Source: Actinernus sp. WN-2022
Lineage: Eukaryota; Cnidaria; Anthozoa; Actiniaria; Actinernidae
NCBI GenBank assembly: GCA_030867875.1
Contig: JAOWCC010000239.1
Location: forward strand, 558,001-622,000
Direction: 5' to 3'
DNA length: 64,000 nucleotides
Shown here: piece by piece, positions 39,485-51,647 of the stretch
How positions within the stretch are numbered: the first letter of the stretch is position 1
Layout of the letters: every line of letters starts with the position of its first letter
Notes under the pieces: model-generated
What the model was told of the DNA's origin: nothing
Database searches by the model: none
The model's input: only the letters and a program-made list of their open reading frames with translations
Position numbers and translations under genes: made by a program

Positions 39485-40324
39485 ATGGATGTCCGTTTCC
39501 AAACGCCCTGCAATATCTTGATCACGGGTCAGAGTCAATCGGGAAAAACGGTGTTCACCGAAGGGCTCCTGCAGCATGCGAAATCCCATTTTACCCACCC
39601 ACCTCTCACGATCGTGTACTGCTATGGCAGCGCCTGGCAACCCCGTTTCACCGCCATGCAGAAACAATTGGGGGTGAAATTTGTGGAGGGGCTTCCCGAC
39701 GACCCATACGCCCCCTTTCGCGGCCAGCCGGGTCTCTTGATCCTGGACGATTTGATGAAAGAAGGCTCCAAGGATGAGCGGGTGGGGGACCTGTTCACCA
39801 AAGGCTCGCACCACCACAACATTTCGGTGCTGTACCTGACCCAGAACATTTTCCCCCCAGGCAAGTACGCACGCACCATTTCCATCAACTACCTGGTCGC
39901 TTTTAAAAACGCTCGAGATTCGTTGCAAGTCCGGAAATTGGCCGAGCAAGCCTTTCCGGGGCAAGTGCCGGCGGTGATGCGGGCCTACCAGGACGCTACC
40001 CAACGCCCCTTTGGCTACCTCCTCTTCGATTTGCACCCCCGGACCCCGCCCCAGGTCCGGTTGCGCACCAACATTTTCTCCGAGGAGGGAAAACAGCATC
40101 GCGCCTACGTGCTGGAGGAAGATCAAAAGGGGGCGGGTATTTGGGCGGAACTGAAGAAGGAAATTACCCCCATGCTAAAACCTAGCCTTGACGTTATGGG
40201 CAACATCGACAAAGCGATGTACCACCAACGAGGAAAGCCCCATTTTTTTGCCAGCACCGCCAAAACGATGCAACAACAACTACGAAAGAGCCAACAACAA
40301 GGAGGCTCCAAACAGAAGAAGTAG
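39485..40324 (+). CDS. Polinton-2 genome-packaging ATPase
   Basis: A 279-residue P-loop ATPase with Walker A GQSQSGKT (residues 15-22), Walker B LLILDD (84-89) and a Y-L-T-Q-N segment (about 118-122) typical of the packaging-ATPase clade. It is longer than the Polinton-1 homologue and only distantly similar, so the two Polintons are different lineages. It is the only apparently intact core gene of Polinton-2. The C-terminus is Gln/Lys-rich. Confidence 0.9.
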   Translation: MDVRFQTPCNILITGQSQSGKTVFTEGLLQHAKSHFTHPPLTIVYCYGSAWQPRFTAMQKQLGVKFVEGLPDDPYAPFRGQPGLLILDDLMKEGSKDERVGDLFTKGSHHHNISVLYLTQNIFPPGKYARTISINYLVAFKNARDSLQVRKLAEQAFPGQVPAVMRAYQDATQRPFGYLLFDLHPRTPPQVRLRTNIFSEEGKQHRAYVLEEDQKGAGIWAELKKEITPMLKPSLDVMGNIDKAMYHQRGKPHFFASTAKTMQQQLRKSQQQGGSKQKK

Positions 40325-40505
40325 ACCCCGCGGCAAAAAGATCGAAAAAGCCAAAGGACAGCGCCCCGCACCAAGGCCTTCGTGGGGCGGTGTGGAAGAG
40401 ACCCAACAAAAAAACAACCTTCCATCCACCTTTTCTAGGAAAGAGACAACGTGTGGGTGCTTTACGTCAACAACACCGGAAGTCTCTGAGCACCGTCGCA
40501 TAATA
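40325..40505 (+). pseudogene. Basic protein remnant, cut by the tandem array
   Basis: In the frame two bases on from the ATPase frame, a Lys/Arg-rich stretch runs from inside the ATPase 3' end (P-A-A-K-R-S-K-K-P-K, then G-A-V-W-K-R-P-N-K-K, then G-K-R-Q-R-V). It ends at a TAA supplied by the first array unit. No ATG lies in this frame nearby. Basic DNA-binding core proteins are common in adenovirus-like elements, so this may be the start of one. Low confidence. Confidence 0.3.
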
Positions 40506-40568
40506 AAAGCTTCATACAGGTTCGTGATATGTAAATATATGTTAATGTTGGGTCTCCTTTCTAGGTGT

Positions 40569-40637
40569 TCCCGTAGATAAGCCGCACCCCCGATTTTGAA
40601 CGAAAATTTTGGGTGAAAAGGTACAGCTTATCTACGG
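40569..40637. repeat. Hairpin at the start of each array unit
   Basis: CCCGTAGATAAGC and GCTTATCTACGGG form a perfect 13-bp stem around a 43-bp loop. Conserved at the same place in all units (about 43836, 47104, 50372, 53640, 56908, 60176, 63444). A nearly perfect palindrome kept in every copy may be a protein site or an element end. Confidence 0.6.
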
Positions 40638-41248
40638 GTGTTTATGGTGTATTATTGCATAAGAGCCAGTGGCAGTACATGGATCGACACATGTTATTCA
40701 GTCAGAATACAAACAGCATGTACATTTACTGTGTATTAGTTATGAGGACATGCTGTGGAAGTGAGTGAGGACTATAATATACATGTATGATCAGGATGGA
40801 TTTCTAGAGGGCTTCATAAGTGGGTAGCTTAACAGTGTAGGGGTCTGAGAACTGATGTATTTTCTCACAAAACTGATGGACTTGGAGTCATCTGATGTGC
40901 CCACAGCAGTAAATTGTGTTCGAGGAAGGAGAAATTACAAAATTGTTTTTCCACACGGATGAAACATGGGACCAAGAGTGTTTCCGTGGCAACATAATTA
41001 GCACAGTGATGTGTATTTTCCTTAGTACCACATATTTGCAAACTTTTCCTTGATTCGAAACGGTTTTCAAATGAGATCAACTTAATTTTTGATTCGTAGA
41101 CACGTTAATAAAGGTACACTGTATTTTTTTTACCAAAGAGGACCTCAAGGATTATTTCGAAACACAGAAACCATTGTTGAAATGAATCTCGAGTGATCGT
41201 GATAACTCACTGTAATTACTTCAAAGTAACCGAACAAAAGAGCATTCA

Positions 41249-41270
41249 ATGCAAATAATTCAGTATAAAA
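41249..41270 (+). promoter_or_regulatory. Octamer (ATGCAAAT) and TATA box of the RING gene
   Basis: ATGCAAAT at 41249-41256 is the POU-domain octamer in full. TATAAAA follows at 41264-41270, 34 bp before the ATG at 41305, so the 5' leader must be only about 10 nt. The same arrangement is present in the other units checked. Confidence 0.6.
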
Positions 41271-41304
41271 CGAAGGGACGTGAAACCCTTCTTCATTCGT
41301 CGTC

Positions 41305-41844
41305 ATGTCGAACCAAGGTAAGGTCCAAACTGTTTAATGATACACTATAAGATTGTGTGCAGTATCCTCACAGATATTCTCTTCTTGCATCCTATCTATA
41401 CAGCCGTTAACTCTTGTGTACTATGCAAGTCGATACCAGAGCCGACCTTTACATTGAGTAACTGTGGGCACACATTCTGTGAGGGGTGTGTCCGCTTGGC
41501 CTTCGCCACAGGACTTTGCCCTGTGGGGGCTTGCTGGTAGGTTTTCTACTTCATTTCGCTACAATGCATAAACGCAATACCACACAACTATAACCCTTAG
41601 CGATATTCCCAATAACTTATCAATCGTATAAATCATTCTTGCAGGAAGGCAGGGGACGGGTGTGTCATAGTCCATGCGAATAGCATGGACGCCAACGTTC
41701 TGGTGGCGGTCCACCGGGCCGCCGATATGGTGTTTAACAAGAACGTAAGATAAAATCAATGCAATGGTCACAGTAAGCGCAAAATACATTAACACCATAC
41801 CTGTTATAAATTTCTAATCCGTCGTTCTTCTTCTTTTTCAGTGA
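41305..41844 (+). CDS. Small RING-like gene, array copy 1
   Basis: Exons 41305-41317, 41404-41536, 41645-41744 and a stop at 41842-41844, all with GT-AG junctions and matching phases. The spliced product is about 82 residues. Exon 2 carries C-V-L-C, then S-N-C-G-H-T-F-C-E-G-C and L-C-P-V-G-A-C, a RING-like zinc-binding pattern whose last Cys pair is spaced one residue wider than the usual C-P-x-C. Exon 3 is hydrophobic-rich. If the third intron is not removed, translation ends two codons later. RING domains commonly act in ubiquitin ligases; with only about 43 residues of RING and a short tail, the function here is unknown. Intron lengths are 86, 108 and 97 bp. Confidence 0.65.
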
Positions 41845-42673
41845 CATGTTACACCACAAAATAACTGGTAAATATTGTTCTTAATCTTAGATTAAAAAAC
41901 GTATCTCTTTCACTTTAGTCAGGATAAAGAAATAGCGTGATGCATGTTTGGTTTACATAGTTAGGAGCGATTCGACAGATATTACCGACTTAACCGTAGC
42001 CATGAGTACCCTTCTTAGATCGTTACCCCCTTCCTTACCGTTTAAGGACGTTAAAAGCGTAAGAACATTTCATCAGAGAAACACGCGTAGAGAAACCACA
42101 GAGCCATTTTGCTCCCCTCTATACTAAACAGACTCTACTTTATCCATCTAATCATCGTTTTCTCCATTCTTTGCAGGAATTGACAATTGATTTTAAAAAT
42201 ATAATAAATGAAAATAACTGTTTACATGACTTCGTGTATTTTATCATAGACTTGGAGTGGTTAATACTTAATTCGCTTTCCCTTCGCAATAGTTGTCCAC
42301 GTTATCAACCTCTGACTGTTTTTTTTTCAACTTCGTGTTTTGCCTATTAGGATCTAGCAATAATGGTGCACTGTGTGGGTTAATTACTTTTTTACCCGTC
42401 TGAGTCCACAGTCTTTTTTTTTTACTAAAGTATCCTTATTCTTCAGGGTAATAATGATTTGGGTTGGCTAGTTGTCCCGACCAAACAAGTTTCTTCCCGC
42501 CTAATTTTTGTCGCGGCTAATATTTTCCCCCGCCAAAGTCTTTCCTTCTCATCAAAGTGAGTGAGTCGTACGTTGCTTTACTACAAAAACTTTAGTGGCG
42601 GGCGAGGGATACGAATCAAGGTTTTTTTTTGCTTACCACTAATTATACCGAATCCTACAACTTTAAAAATATC

Positions 42674-43376
42674 ATGAGCTTGGCAAAATGTCCTCCAAGC
42701 TGTGGTTATAGTAGTTGTGGTATTTATACCCTTATTCTTCATTTTTATAAATTAAGCAATACAATTTTGGTAATTCAGGTGTATATTCACTACTGATTAA
42801 ATGAAATCTGCTAAGTCTTAATTTCACTTAACTTACAGACTTATTCTGAAGTGCAAGGTGCAGAATTGGATTTATCTGATTCTGAAACTGATGTAAGGTT
42901 TGAGTTGTGCGAACAGGTGCTGCTGTCTCTATATTTTTATCTTCAACAGGCTAAGGGAACTGCTGCCTGCCGCAGCCAAATCAATGCGAGAATATGAATG
43001 TGACTTTTGAAGCACACTTGTAGAGATAAGTCCTGCTACTTTGCCTCAGCAATGTCACTTTAATGCAAGCCGTTGCAGTGCAGTTTCTATGGTTTTCTGT
43101 AAACTAGAAACTAGCAAAGAAAGCCTCTCCCACCAACTTCAACTTCAAAAGTCATTACTTCCTCCTAGCAACCTTCTACCCTCTAATTATGATGATGCGT
43201 GTGCTCTCATACGGCCATTTCTTGTTGATACTGTAACATATCACTACTGTCCAAAAGACTGTATTCTGTTTCGTGATAGCAACGCTTATAAATACATACA
43301 GCCACCTGACTTCTTGCGCCAAATGTAGTGCTGAGAGGTACAAGTCAAAGAATGAGCCAGCTAAGCACAAAGAATG
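42674..43376 (+). pseudogene. CACTA-type transposase relic, one per array unit
   Basis: A coding-like stretch from an ATG at 42674 (C-P-P-S-C-G), a possible exon from about 42839 (after TTACAG) with D-L-S-D-S-E-T-D, and an open segment 43010-43328 with C-H-F-N-A-S, D-A-C-A-L-I-R-P-F and T-Y-H-Y-C-P-K-D-C. After a frameshift at about 43310, C-A-K-C-S-A-E-R-Y follows. The C-P-x-D-C and C-x2-C zinc motifs are those of the N-terminal part of Tnp2/CACTA-type transposases. No DDE core follows. Equivalent relics are offset by 3,267-3,268 bp in every unit (for example the 95-codon part at 46309, 49577, 52845, 56113, 59381 and 62649). Confidence 0.5.
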
Positions 43377-43390
43377 AGATACTATTCACT

Positions 43391-43756
43391 TTATTTATTT
43401 GCCACTTGGCCCTCGTTTTGCCAGGCTGTATGGTACAGCCTCTCTAGCACGAGTAGGTCTGAGGTCCGCCATCTTGGATTTTCATGAACTAGTGCCAATC
43501 TCCCACGTGTAAAATTGCGAAGGATTCCTGGTTGTTTAGATGCATGCTTTGACAAGCGCTGCGAATCAGCATGTTTTGGAAGGTAAATAAGCTTAATCAC
43601 GTTTAAATATTCACGAAATTCTAATATATTAGGTCTAGGGTGGGTCTTGAAGAGTTTTTGCTTTAATTCTTTCAAATTGCGTGTTTTTTTTCAATGCTTA
43701 TGCTTAAATTGCTATATTACACAATCGGATGCGATTTGAACCTGATTGTAATATAT
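43391..43756. other. Unit tail: CAAGATGGCGGACC-like element and short hairpin
   Basis: It contains GGTCCGCCATCTTGG-type sequence (present in many invertebrate MITEs) and, at about 43709-43755, TATATTACACAATC opposed to GATTGTAATATA. The minus-strand ORFs here are not supported as genes. Repeated in every unit. Confidence 0.4.
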
Positions 43757-44571
43757 GCACCGTCGCATAATAAAAGCTTCATACAGGTTCGTGATATGTA
43801 AATATATGTTAATGTTGGGTCTCCTTTCTAGGTGTTCCCGTAGATAAGCCGCACCCCCGATTTTGAACGAATATTTTGGGTGAAAAGGTACAGCTTATCT
43901 ACGGGTGTTTATGGTGTATTATTGCATAAGAGCCAGTGGCAGTACATGGATCGACACATGTCATTCAGTCAGAATACAAACAGCATGTACATTTACTGTG
44001 TATTAGTTATGAGGACATGCTGTGGAAGTGAGTGAGGACTATAATATACATGTATGATCAGGATGGATTTCTAGAGGGCTTCATAAGTGGGTAGCTTAAC
44101 AGTGTAGGGGTCAGAGAACTGATGTATTTTCTCACAAAACTGATGGACTTGGAGTCATCTGATGTGCCCACAGCAGTAAATTGTGTTCGAGGAAGGAGAA
44201 ATTACAAAATTGTTTTTCCACACGGATGAAACATGGGACCAAGAGTGTTTCCGTGGCAACATAATTAGCACAGTGATGTGTATTTTCCTTAGTACCACAT
44301 ATTTGCAAACTTTTCCTTGATTCGAAACGGTTTTCAAATAAGATCAACTAAATTTTTGATTCGTAGACACGTTAATAAAGGTACACTGTATTTTTTTTAC
44401 CAAAGAGGACCTCAAGGATTATTTCGAAACACAGAAACCATTGTTGAAATGAATCTCGAGTGATCGTGATAACTCACTGTAATTACTTCAAAGTAACCGA
44501 ACAAAAGAGCATTCAATGCAAATAATTCAGTATAAAACGAAGGGACGTGAAACCCTTCTTCATTCGTCGTC

Positions 44572-45111
44572 ATGTCGAACCAAGGTAAGGTCCAAACTGT
44601 TTAATGATACACTATAAGATTGTGTGCAGTATCCTCACAGATATTCTCTTCTTGCATCCTATCTATACAGCCGTTAACTCTTGTGTACTATGCAAGTCGA
44701 TACCAGAGCCGACCTTTACATTGAGTAACTGTGGGCACACATTCTGTGAGGGGTGTGTCCGCTTGGCCTTCGCCACAGGACTTTGCCCTGTGGGGGCTTG
44801 CTGGTAGGTTTTCTACTTCATTTCGCTACAATGCATAAACGCAATACCACACAACTATAACCCTTAGCGATATTCCCAATAACTTATCAATCGTATAAAT
44901 CATTCTTGCAGGAAGGCAGGGGACGGGTGTGTCATAGTCCATGCGAATAGCATGGACGCCAACGTTCTGGTGGCGGTCCACCGGGCCGCCGATATGGTGT
45001 TTAACAAGAACGTAAGATAAAATCAATGCAATGGTCACAGTAAGCGCAAAATACATTAACACCATACCTGTTATAAATTTCTAATCCGTCGTTCTTCTTC
45101 TTTTTCAGTGA
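44572..45111 (+). CDS. RING-like gene, array copy 2
   Basis: Same exon layout as copy 1 (shift 3,267 bp); splice sites and Cys/His residues unchanged. The 3' part of this unit differs most from the others near 46720-46810, where several CpG or C/G positions are retained. Confidence 0.65.
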
Positions 45112-47839
45112 CATGTTACACCACAAAATAACCGGTAAATCTTGTTCTTAATCTTAGAGTACAAAACGTATCTCTTTCACTTTAGTCAGGATAAAGAAAT
45201 AGCGTGATGCATGTTTGGTTTACATAGTTAGGAGCGATTCGACAGATATTACCGACTTAACCGTAGCCATGAGTACCCTTCTTAGATCGTTACCCCCTTC
45301 CTTACCGTTTAAGGACGTTAAAAGCGTAAGAACATTTCATCAGAGAAACACGCGTAGAGAAACCACAGAGCCATTTTGCTCCCCTCTATACTAAACAGAC
45401 TCTACTTTATCCATCTAATCATCGTTTTCTCCATTCTTTGCAGGAATTGACAATTGATTTAAAAAATATAATTAATGAAAATAACTGTTTACATGACTTC
45501 GTGTATTTTATCATAGACTTGGAGTGGTTAATACTTAATTCGCTTTCCCTTCGCAATAGTTGTCCACGTTATCAACCTCTGACTGGTTTTTTTTCAACTT
45601 CGTGTTTTGCCTATTAGGATCTAGCAATAATGGTGCACTGTGTGGGTTAATTACTTTTTTACCCGTCTGAGTCCACAGTCTTTTTTTTTTACTAAAGTAT
45701 CCTTATTCCTCAGGGTAATAATGATTTGGGTTGGCTACTTGTCCCGACCAAACAAGTTTCTTCCCGCCTAATTTTTGTCCCGCCTAATATTTTTCCCCCG
45801 CCAAAGTCTTTCCTTCTCATCAAAGTGAGTGAGTCGTACGTTGCTTTACTACAAAAACTTTAGTGGCGGGCGAGGGATACGAATCAAGGTTTTTTTTTGC
45901 TTACCACTAATTATACCGAATCCTACAACTTTAAAAATATCATGAGCTTGGCAAAATGTCCTCCAAGCTGTGGTTATAGTAGTTGTGGTATTTATACCCT
46001 TATTCTTCATTTTTATAAATTAAGCAATACAATTTTGGTAATTCAGGTGTATATTCACTACTGATTAAATGAAATCTGCTAAGTCTTAATTTCACTTAAC
46101 TTACAGACTTATTCTGAAGTGCAAGGTGCAGAATTGGATTTATCTGATTCTGAAACTGATGTAAGGTTTGAGTTGTGCGAACAGGTGCTGCTGTCTCTAT
46201 ATTTTTATCTTCAACAGGCTAAGGGAACTGCTGCCTGCCGCAGCCAAATCAATGCGAGAATATGAATGTGACTTTTGAAGCACACTTGTAGAGATAAGTC
46301 CTGCTACTTTGCCTCAGCAATGTCACTTTAATGCAAGCCGTTGCAGTGCAGTTTCTATGGTTTTCTGTAAACTAGAAACTAGCAAAGAAAGCCTCTCCCA
46401 CCAACTTCAACTTCAAAAGTCATTACTTCCTCCTAGCAACCTTCTACCCTCTAATTATGATGATGCGTGTGCTCTCATACGGCCATTTCTTGTTGATACT
46501 GTAACATATCACTACTGTCCAAAAGACTGTATTCTGTTTCGTGATAGCAACGCTTATAAATACATACAGCCACCTGACTTCTTGCGCCAAATGTAGTGCT
46601 GAGAGGTACAAGTCAAAGAATGAGCCAGCTAAGCACAAAGAATGAGATACTATTCACTTTATTTATTTGCCACTTGGCCCTCGTTTTGCCAGGCTGTATG
46701 GTACAGCCTCTCTAGCACGAGTAGGTCCGAGGTCCGCCATCTTGGATTTTCACGAACTAGTGCCAATCTCCCACGTGCAAAATTGCGAAGGATTCCTGGC
46801 CGCTTAGATGCATGCTTTGACAAGCGCTGCGAATCAGCATGTTTTGGAAGGTAAATAAGCTTAATCACGTTTAAATATTCACGAAATTCTAATATATTAG
46901 GTCTAGGGTGGGTCTTGAAGAGTTTTTGCTTTAATTCTTTCAAATTGCGTGTTTTTTTTCAATGCTTATGCTTAAATTGCTATATTACACAATCGGATGC
47001 GATTTGAACCTGATTGTAATATATGCACCGTCGCATAATAAAAGCTTCATACAGGTTCGTGATATGTAAATATATGTTAATGTTGGGTCTCCTTTCTAGG
47101 TGTTCCCGTAGATAAGCCGCACCCCCGATTTTGAACGAATATTTTGGGTGAAAAGGTACAGCTTATCTACGGGTGTTTATGGTGTATTATTGCATAAGAG
47201 CCAGTGGCAGTACATGGATCGACACATGTCATTCAGTCAGAATACAAACAGCATGTACATTTACTGTGTATTAGTTATGAGGACATGCTGTGGAAGTGAG
47301 TGAGGACTATAATATACATGTATGATCAGGATGGATTTCTAGAGGGCTTCATAAGTGGGTAGCTTAACAGTGTAGGGGTCAGAGAACTGATGTATTTTCT
47401 CACAAAACTGATGGACTTGGAGTCATCTGATGTGCCCACAGCAGTAAATTGTGTTCGAGGAAGGAGAAATTACAAAATTGTTTTTCCACACGGATGAAAC
47501 ATGGGACCAAGAGTGTTTCCGTGGCAACATAATTAGCACCGTGATGTGTATTTTCCTTAGTACCACATATTTGCAAACTTTTCCTTGATTCGAAACGGTT
47601 TTCAAATAAGATCAACTAAATTTTTGATTCGTAGACACGTTAATAAAGGTACACTGTATTTTTTTTGCCAAAGAGGACCTCAAGGATTATTTCGAAACAC
47701 AGAAACCATTGTTGAAATGAATCTCGAGTGATCGTGATAACTCACTGTAATTACTTCAAAGTAACCGAACAAAAGAGCATTCAATGCAAATAATTCAGTA
47801 TAAAACGAAGGGACGTGAAACCCTTCTTCATTCGTCGTC

Positions 47840-48379
47840 ATGTCGAACCAAGGTAAGGTCCAAACTGTTTAATGATACACTATAAGATTGTGTGCAGTAT
47901 CCTCACAGATATTCTCTTCTTGCATCCTATCTATACAGCCGTTAACTCTTGTGTACTATGCAAGTCGATACCAGAGCCGACCTTTACATTGAGTAACTGT
48001 GGGCACACATTCTGTGAGGGGTGTGTCCGCTTGGCCTTCGCCACAGGACTTTGCCCTGTGGGGGCTTGCTGGTAGGTTTTCTACTTCATTTCGCTACAAT
48101 GCATAAACGCAATACCACACAACTATAACCCTTAGCGATATTCCCAATAACTTATCAATCGTATAAATCATTCTTGCAGGAAGGCAGGGGACGGGTGTGT
48201 CATAGTCCATGCGAATAGCATGGACGCCAACGTTCTGGTGGCGGTCCACCGGGCCGCCGATATGGTGTTTAACAAGAACGTAAGATAAAATCAATGCAAT
48301 GGTCACAGTAAGCGCAAAATACATTAACACCATACCTGTTATAAATTTCTAATCCGTCGTTCTTCTTCTTTTTCAGTGA
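47840..48379 (+). CDS. RING-like gene, array copy 3
   Basis: Layout and splice sites as in copy 1. This unit and the next share AGCACCGTG and TTTTTTTGCCAAAG upstream of the promoter, where other units have AGCACAGTG and TTTTACC. Confidence 0.65.
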
Positions 48380-51107
48380 CATGTTACACCACAAAATAAC
48401 CGGTAAATCTTGTTCTTAATCTTAGAGTACAAAACGTATCTCTTTCACTTTAGTCAGGATAAAGAAATAGCGTGATGCATGTTTGGTTTACATAGTTAGG
48501 AGCGATTCGACAGATATTACCGACTTAACCGTAGCCATGAGTACCCTTCTTAGATCGTTACCCCCTTCCTTACCGTTTAAGGACGTTAAAAGCGTAAGAA
48601 CATTTCATCAGAGAAACACGCGTAGAGAAACCACAGAGCCATTTTGCTCCCCTCTATACTAAACAGACTCTACTTTATCCATCTAATCATCGTTTTCTCC
48701 ATTCTTTGCAGGAATTGACAATTGATTTAAAAAATATAATTAATGAAAATAACTGTTTACATGACTTCGTGTATTTTATCATAGACTTGGAGTGGTTAAT
48801 ACTTAATTCGCTTTCCCTTCGCAATAGTTGTCCACGTTATCAACCTCTGACTGGTTTTTTTTCAACTTCGTGTTTTGCCTATTAGGATCTAGCAATAATG
48901 GTGCACTGTGTGGGTTAATTACTTTTTTACCCGTCTGAGTCCACAGTCTTTTTTTTTTACTAAAGTATCCTTATTCCTAAGGGTAATAATGATTTGGGTT
49001 GGCTACTTGTCCCGACCAAACAAGTTTCTTCCCGCCTAATTTTTGTCCCGCCTAATATTTTTCCCCCGCCAAAGTCTTTCCTTCTCATCAAAGTGAGTGA
49101 GTCGTACGTTGCTTTACTACAAAAACTTTAGTGGCGGGCGAGGGATACGAATCAAGGTTTTTTTTTGCTTACCACTAATTATACCGAATCCTACAACTTT
49201 AAAAATATCATGAGCTTGGCAAAATGTCCTCCAAGCTGTGGTTATAGTAGTTGTGGTATTTATACCCTTATTCTTCATTTTTATAAATTAAGCAATACAA
49301 TTTTGGTAATTCAGGTGTATATTCACTACTGATTAAATGAAATCTGCTAAGTCTTAATTTCACTTAACTTACAGACTTATTCTGAAGTGCAAGGTGCAGA
49401 ATTGGATTTATCTGATTCTGAAACTGATGTAAGGTTTGAGTTGTGCGAACAGGTGCTGCTGTCTCTATATTTTTATCTTCAACAGGCTAAGGGAACTGCT
49501 GCCTGCCGCAGCCAAATCAATGCGAGAATATGAATGTGACTTTTGAAGCACACTTGTAGAGATAAGTCCTGCTACTTTGCCTCAGCAATGTCACTTTAAT
49601 GCAAGCCGTTGCAGTGCAGTTTCTATGGTTTTCTGTAAACTAGAAACTAGCAAAGAAAGCCTCTCCCACCAACTTCAACTTCAAAAGTCATTACTTCCTC
49701 CTAGCAACCTTCTACCCTCTAATTATGATGATGCGTGTGCTCTCATACGGCCATTTCTTGTTGATACTGTAACATATCACTACTGTCCAAAAGACTGTAT
49801 TCTGTTTCGTGATAGCAACGCTTATAAATACATACAGCCACCTGACTTCTTGCGCCAAATGTAGTGCTGAGAGGTACAAGTCAAAGAATGAGCCAGCTAA
49901 GCACAAAGAATGAGATACTATTCACTTTATTTATTTGCCACTTGGCCCTCGTTTTGCCAGGCTGTATGGTACAGCCTCTCTAGCACGAGTAGGTCCGAGG
50001 TCCGCCATCTTGGATTTTCATGAACTAGTGCCAATCTCCCACGTGTAAAATTGCGAAGGATTCCTGGTTGTTTAGATGCATGCTTTGACAAGCGCTGCGA
50101 ATCAGCATGTTTTGGAAGGTAAATAAGCTTAATCACGTTTAAATATTCACGAAATTCTAATATATTAGGTCTAGGGTGGGTCTTGAAGAGTTTTTGCTTT
50201 AATTCTTTCAAATTGCGTGTTTTTTTTCAATGCTTATGCTTAAATTGCTATATTACACAATCGGATGCGATTTGAACCTGATTGTAATATATGCACCGTC
50301 GCATAATAAAAGCTTCATACAGGTTCGTGATATGTAAATATATGTTAATGTTGGGTCTCCTTTCTAGGTGTTCCCGTAGATAAGCCGCACCCCCGATTTT
50401 GAACGAATATTTTGGGTGAAAAGGTACAGCTTATCTACGGGTGTTTATGGTGTATTATTGCATAAGAGCCAGTGGCAGTACATGGATCGACACATGTCAT
50501 TCAGTCAGAATACAAACAGCATGTACATTTACTGTGTATTAGTTATGAGGACATGCTGTGGAAGTGAGTGAGGACTATAATATACATGTATGATCAGGAT
50601 GGATTTCTAGAGGGCTTCATAAGTGGGTAGCTTAACAGTGTAGGGGTCAGAGAACTGATGTATTTTCTCACAAAACTGATGGACTTGGAGTCATCTGATG
50701 TGCCCACAGCAGTAAATTGTGTTCGAGGAAGGAGAAATTACAAAATTGTTTTTCCACACGGATGAAACATGGGACCAAGAGTGTTTCCGTGGCAACATAA
50801 TTAGCACCGTGATGTGTATTTTCCTTAGTACCACATATTTGCAAACTTTTCCTTGATTCGAAACGGTTTTCAAATAAGATCAACTAAATTTTTGATTCGT
50901 AGACACGTTAATAAAGGTACACTGTATTTTTTTTGCCAAAGAGGACCTCAAGGATTATTTCGAAACACAGAAACCATTGTTGAAATGAATCTCGAGTGAT
51001 CGTGATAACTCACTGTAATTACTTCAAAGTAACCGAACAAAAGAGCATTCAATGCAAATAATTCAGTATAAAACGAAGGGACGTGAAACCCTTCTTCATT
51101 CGTCGTC

Positions 51108-51647
51108 ATGTCGAACCAAGGTAAGGTCCAAACTGTTTAATGATACACTATAAGATTGTGTGCAGTATCCTCACAGATATTCTCTTCTTGCATCCTATCT
51201 ATACAGCCGTTAACTCTTGTGTACTATGCAAGTCGATACCAGAGCCGACCTTTACATTGAGTAACTGTGGGCACACATTCTGTGAGGGGTGTGTCCGCTT
51301 GGCCTTCGCCACAGGACTTTGCCCTGTGGGGGCTTGCTGGTAGGTTTTCTACTTCATTTCGCTACAATGCATAAACGCAATACCACACAACTATAACCCT
51401 TAGCGATATTCCCAATAACTTATCAATCGTATAAATCATTCTTGCAGGAAGGCAGGGGACGGGTGTGTCATAGTCCATGCGAATAGCATGGACGCCAACG
51501 TTCTGGTGGCGGTCCACCGGGCCGCCGATATGGTGTTTAACAAGAACGTAAGATAAAATCAATGCAATGGTCACAGTAAGCGCAAAATACATTAACACCA
51601 TACCTGTTATAAATTTCTAATCCGTCGTTCTTCTTCTTTTTCAGTGA
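51108..51647 (+). CDS. RING-like gene, array copy 4
   Basis: Layout and splice sites as in copy 1. It shares the upstream variants of copy 3, indicating recent duplication of that pair. Confidence 0.65.

Noticed and set aside
40865..41080. 71- and 60-codon minus ORFs before the RING gene
   Set aside because: No domain, no splice or promoter signals, and two overlapping frames are open equally.
43391..43675. 94-codon minus ORF at the end of each array unit
   Set aside because: It contains the CAAGATGGCGGACC-type MITE motif, and no domain or promoter supports it. Conservation between units only reflects recent amplification.
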